The notes beneath the pieces are model-generated. The model ran no database searches. It was given only the letters and a program-made list of their open reading frames with translations, and was not told where the DNA came from. The translations under genes and the position numbers were made by a program. DNA of 64,000 nucleotides. Origin: Adiantum capillus-veneris. Its lineage: Eukaryota > Streptophyta > Polypodiopsida > Polypodiales > Pteridaceae. This document shows positions 60,750 through 64,000 of this stretch, piece after piece (within the stretch, counting starts at the first letter, position 1; each line of letters begins with the position of its first letter). The stretch is from contig CM043964.1 in NCBI GenBank assembly GCA_014529385.2, positions 3,147,497 through 3,211,496 of the forward strand, written 5' to 3'.

Positions 60750-61586
60750 AACCCGTTCCTTTGAGGTAGATCCAACTATTGTCAAGGATGACTTTCTCTT
60801 TATGTCATCAGCCATGGTACACACAATAGGTCTTTCTCTTGAGCTAGGGACTCCTAGTTTTCCAACTCGATGTGCACCATAAGCCATGATTCTAGACATG
60901 CCAAAGTATGTAGCAAAAAACTCTTCAATAGCAACCGAAAGAGATTGGGGTGTTTCCATGCTTTCCTCCTTGATTCCACGAATGATGATGTTCTTTGAGT
61001 GTTTTTATTGTGCATGCAATTCTTGAGTGTCCACATTCTCTACATTCTTTGCTTGGACAATGGCTTGCATGATAGGAGATGTAGAAACCACATTATACTT
61101 GCATATATCAGCCCATGATTTGGATGCATTTCTCATCTCGCATACATCATGTCGTATTGTATATATCGTTTCCTCTTTCAATACATGATCACTCTTAACT
61201 TTATTCAAGCACTCTTTCAATACATTCATGTCAACAAGAGAGTGCATATATTTTTGAACTTCATTCTCAAGATGTATCAAGCGTGTTGTTTGCATTTCAA
61301 GACCCTTCTTGAGGTGCTCATTCTCCACAACAAGAACTCTTAAAGTGCCATTCTCCATTGCAAGTGCGCGCAACTCTTCACCTTGCTTGTTGACGGTTTC
61401 TTGTAATGAGACCAAGTAAGCCATGATCATTGCTTCCGTTGTAGATGATGTGGTTGGATTAGCATCCAAATTCCTTGGAGGTTTTGCATCATTCTCCATG
61501 GAGAGTGTGGATTTTCCATCCTTGCGAGTTTTGTCCAACATTGCCTTCAAGTCAACAAAAATGCAAAGTTTTGATAGTTTTTTCAA
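60750..61586 (-). pseudogene. L1-ORF1-like coiled-coil and RRM protein
   Basis: From 61586 (MKKLSKLCIFVDLKAML) a Lys/Asp/Ser-rich start leads to a long heptad-type coiled coil (about residues 55-135: SLQETVNKQGEELRALAMEN, then HLENEVQKYMHSLVDMNVLK). A Trp/Asp-containing stretch follows to a TAA at 61005. In the same frame comes KNIIIRGIKEES, then SLSVAIEEFF, YGAHRVGK and RERPIVCTMADDIKRKSS. This order (coiled coil, N(I/V)II.GI.E, .AHR.GK, RPI) is that of L1 ORF1 RNA-binding proteins (Transposase_22 type). The end is cut by the TR-GAG insertion and continues at 57429-57288. One stop and one indel. A match to a plant LINE ORF1 or an unrelated RRM gene cannot be excluded. Confidence 0.55.
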
Positions 61587-61875
61587 TTCTGAGAAACTGT
61601 TACAGCAAAGCCTTTCATTGCTCAGAAAAATTATATTATCAAATGCATCGAGAGATGCTCTTTCTCACGGGGACGGCCATGGAGTGAACTTTTTTATCGA
61701 TCGTATTTTGTAAAACTAGAGTCAACAATTGGAGAGGCCAAAAATAGAGTTCACAAGTGGTTGCAACGTTAATAGAATGTCACATGAGATGTTGCTAACA
61801 ACAAAGCCGAATGTTTGTGAGAAGGTCGCTTGGTTTTTTCTTTTCAAGAATGTTTGCTCGTCATTTGGTAAGACT
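61587..61875 (-). other. spacer between retropepsin half and coiled-coil frame
   Basis: No coding motif. It contains the junction between element X (coding ends near 61880) and the L1-like sequence. The exact border and any target duplication could not be defined. Confidence 0.4.
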
Positions 61876-62523
61876 CTATCCACAAGAGGTTAATATAATT
61901 TTTTCCAACATACCCATTGGTCTCTCAACATAACCATCCACAAGTTGTAACTTCATTCTTGTTTTCCTAAGAGCTAGTCTTTCCAATGTTTCCCATATCT
62001 CTTTGGTGGAAATGGCCACTCCAGCACTGCTATCAAGTATAGAAATAGTTTCTACCCCTTTATGTTTCATTGACAAGGTGGCGTTCCCTTCTTCTCCCTC
62101 ACAATAATCACCCACCTTATTTACAGGTACTAGTTTTGCCTTTAGTTTTACCCGTTTTATCACCTAAGGGAATGTCTTGAAGATGAATTTTCAAATCCCA
62201 TCTTCTCTAAGCTTTTGCCCACTTCTTCCAATAGATGTGGTCTAATATGTAACAGCTAGCGTGCACTGTATCAAAGTTGACATTTGTTCTTGCAAGCTTT
62301 TAGTGTCCATCATCTTTGGAATTGGCTTCCATTACGAGGGCATCATCTTAACATCCGATTTCATTTCGTGTTCTCCTATGAAAGATGGAAAAGTTTTCAA
62401 TGTTTCAGGCTTACTCTCTCCAAATGCTTCTATTCTTGCATCAGCATACAGAGATTGTATATCTCTTGAGCAAAACTCATGATCCATGTTGATCTCAATG
62501 ATTGGTGCAAACTTGAACGCCAT
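61876..62523 (-). pseudogene. gag/pol start and retropepsin N-terminal half, element X
   Basis: From an ATG at 62523 the reading is MAFKFAPIIEINMDHEF with an acidic/Lys-rich stretch to 62332, then stops. From 62163 come GDYCEGEEGNATLSMKHKGV, then ISILDSSAGVAISTKEIWET and YVERPMGMLEKI. The last parts match the Tat-like protease (YFEGDESNATIPI, GILDGGTGISIVTKN, KPIGMLEDL), with DSS in place of DGG at the active site. The retropepsin breaks off near 61885 and resumes at 57228. No zinc knuckle was seen between. Confidence 0.65.
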
Positions 62524-62808
62524 ACTACCATTCTTCTTGCTACAGACGAGCCCTACAAATAAAGAAATAGCATGCTATATACAATAAAATTGATCAATTT
62601 GCATACCTGAATACCACACAAGCACATAATTGAGTTATACACACACAAAAAGAGACAAAGAGCAAGAGAAAGATGGATAGCACGTGCAGGTGTACCTCCT
62701 AGAACAAAGTGTTACACCGGCACGGCGAGAGAGAAGAGAAGAATAGACACAAGCACTAGGTGCAATCTCCCCCCATGCAAAAGTGAGTATTTTCCTCTTG
62801 CACATATT

Positions 62809-62815
62809 AATTTAT
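62809..62815 (-). promoter_or_regulatory. TATA box of element X, right copy
   Basis: The minus strand reads TATAAAT after CAAGAAATC, the same context as at 9441 in the left copy. Confidence 0.6.
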
Positions 62816-63374
62816 AGATTTCTTGAATGCTCATAATGAATACATACTGGCCGGTCGGACATAAATCGCCATAGCTCATAAAGAGCACTTAAATAATGAA
62901 ATGTCTATAAATGTGATATCCTTTCGCATAGCGCTTAGCTTTTTCCACATGTCACTAGCAATAAATAAGTCATTTTCCATTTCATTGCATACCTCTTTGT
63001 TGGAAATCAATTGTCCTCAATTGCTAAGTTACCTACAAACCATACTTGTCAAACAAATAATAGTTGAAATTATATGTCAAAAATAAAACTCTTAAATTTA
63101 AATAAAATTTGATTATGCATGTCATCATCCACATATGGCATATTCTAGTGTCCCATACCACTAGAATAAGCAATATATGTCATACCCTAATAAATCAGGA
63201 TATCATTGGTCACACTTATCATTTAGTAATCAATCTGTGTAAATTCGTAATCCAATTTCATAAATACTATTATGATAGGAAATCTTCATTTACCAAATTC
63301 AATTCCAAATCCAAATATCTTCCATTTTACCCAGGTGGCTCATTGCAGCATGATTTTGTGATCAATGTTTCCTA

Positions 63375-63640
63375 AATTAGCGAGTCTACACCAATAAGAC
63401 ATACTACCTAAATCGGCGAATTTGTACTAATGTTGTCTAAATCAATGGATCTACACTTAATATTGTTTAAAATAGTGAATCTATAATTTGTTGGTGTGCT
63501 ATTTAAATTGGTGAATCTACACTTGTGCTGCATAAATTGGCCAATCTACAAGGATAATTGGTGTAGCCTAAATCGGTGAATTTACACCACGATGAGTATT
63601 TACACACTGCCTAAAATCGGAAAATATGTGTGTATGTGAC
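63375..63640 (-). repeat. short repeats of element X head, right copy
   Basis: Seven or so loosely repeated units with TAAATTGGTGAATCTACAC-like cores (minus: GTGTAGATTCACCAATTTA), corresponding to 8645-8885. Confidence 0.65.
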
Positions 63641-64000
63641 CAATGGACTAGACAAAGCATTAAAAAACAAAACATTTACTACCTGTTTGATACCAAATTG
63701 GAATTAGGGTCATGAATTATGTGAGAGCATTGACAATCATCGCAAATCACCTCAGCTAACGTAAGTGGCTCTATGACAAATCATTTCAGTAGAGGTTCCA
63801 ATCAATGTAAGTACAAGACATGACGTTAGAGATAATGAACTTTACAGATTATAACACAAAGTAGACAAGTAAAAGAGCATTGTCTTCTAAAAGTGTCCCG
63901 TAGTATTCTTGCTTGCTGCAAAATTGCTTGGGTATAGCAACTTACAAAGAGAGCAACGTACAAGGAAATAATTAAAGTGATCATTTATGGAATGTGTATA

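Larger units (their letters stand above)
62540..64000 (-). repeat. head (LTR/leader) of element X, right copy
   Basis: Reverse-complement match to 8200-9740. In minus order: repeats (63640-63375), TATA box (62815), leader with AGGAGGTACACCTGCACG (about 62702), and a possible intron from GTATGCAAATTG (about 62608) to TTATTTGTAG (about 62555), just before the coding start. No LTR ends could be fixed because the element may run past the window. Confidence 0.6.

Overview
This is a 64 kb stretch of a land-plant nuclear genome made almost entirely of transposable elements and their remains. No host gene is recognisable. The evidence for a plant is the mix of families: chromodomain-bearing Ty3 elements primed by initiator tRNA-Met, Tat/Athila-type Ty3 elements with an Asp-tRNA-type primer site, Ty1/copia and TR-GAG elements, and a CACTA (En/Spm) DNA transposon with a DUF4216-like exon. 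The species cannot be told from the sequence. Heavy nesting and many C-to-T stop codons fit a large, methylated, repeat-rich genome.

Layout. 1-5493: minus-strand Tat-like Ty3 element (gag, leader, primer site, 5' LTR), cut by the window edge. 5494-8199: nothing recognised except microsatellites. 8200-9740: head region (repeats, TATA box) of a family called X here. 9740-12140: minus-strand remains of a gag and of a copia RT/RNase H. 12335-19381: two partial minus-strand chromovirus copies (A1, A2) with a third element's gag and LTR between them. 20000-21562: solo chromovirus LTR in the opposite orientation. 24140-25411: copia gag/protease remains and a 294-bp LTR. 25456-26761: minus-strand Ty3 integrase remains. 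26827 to about 32757: a decayed CACTA transposon carrying a TTAGG-like array, a 172-bp array of palindromic units, a 184-bp array and two damaged genes. 32758-37045 and 53311-56530: a plus-strand Tat-like Ty3 element split by one large insertion. 37046-53310: that insertion, a tandem chromovirus array LTR-body-LTR-body-LTR-body-LTR inside one 5-bp target duplication (GGAGT). 56531-64000: a minus-strand X element whose protease is split by an L1-ORF1-like coiled-coil/RRM sequence, itself split by a complete TR-GAG retrotransposon with target duplication ATTAC.

How the parts relate. The most coherent coding unit is the chromovirus pol at 39064-42081: RT, RNase H, integrase and chromodomain in one open 1005-codon frame. 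Its own gag-protease is broken. The neighbouring array body keeps a long open gag but has lost pol, so the array looks like a divided element. Relative ages can be read from nesting: the Tat-like element is older than the chromovirus array, and element X and the L1-like insert are older than the TR-GAG element. LTR ends, primer sites and target duplications were read directly from the sequence. Family names rest on motif recognition without database searches.
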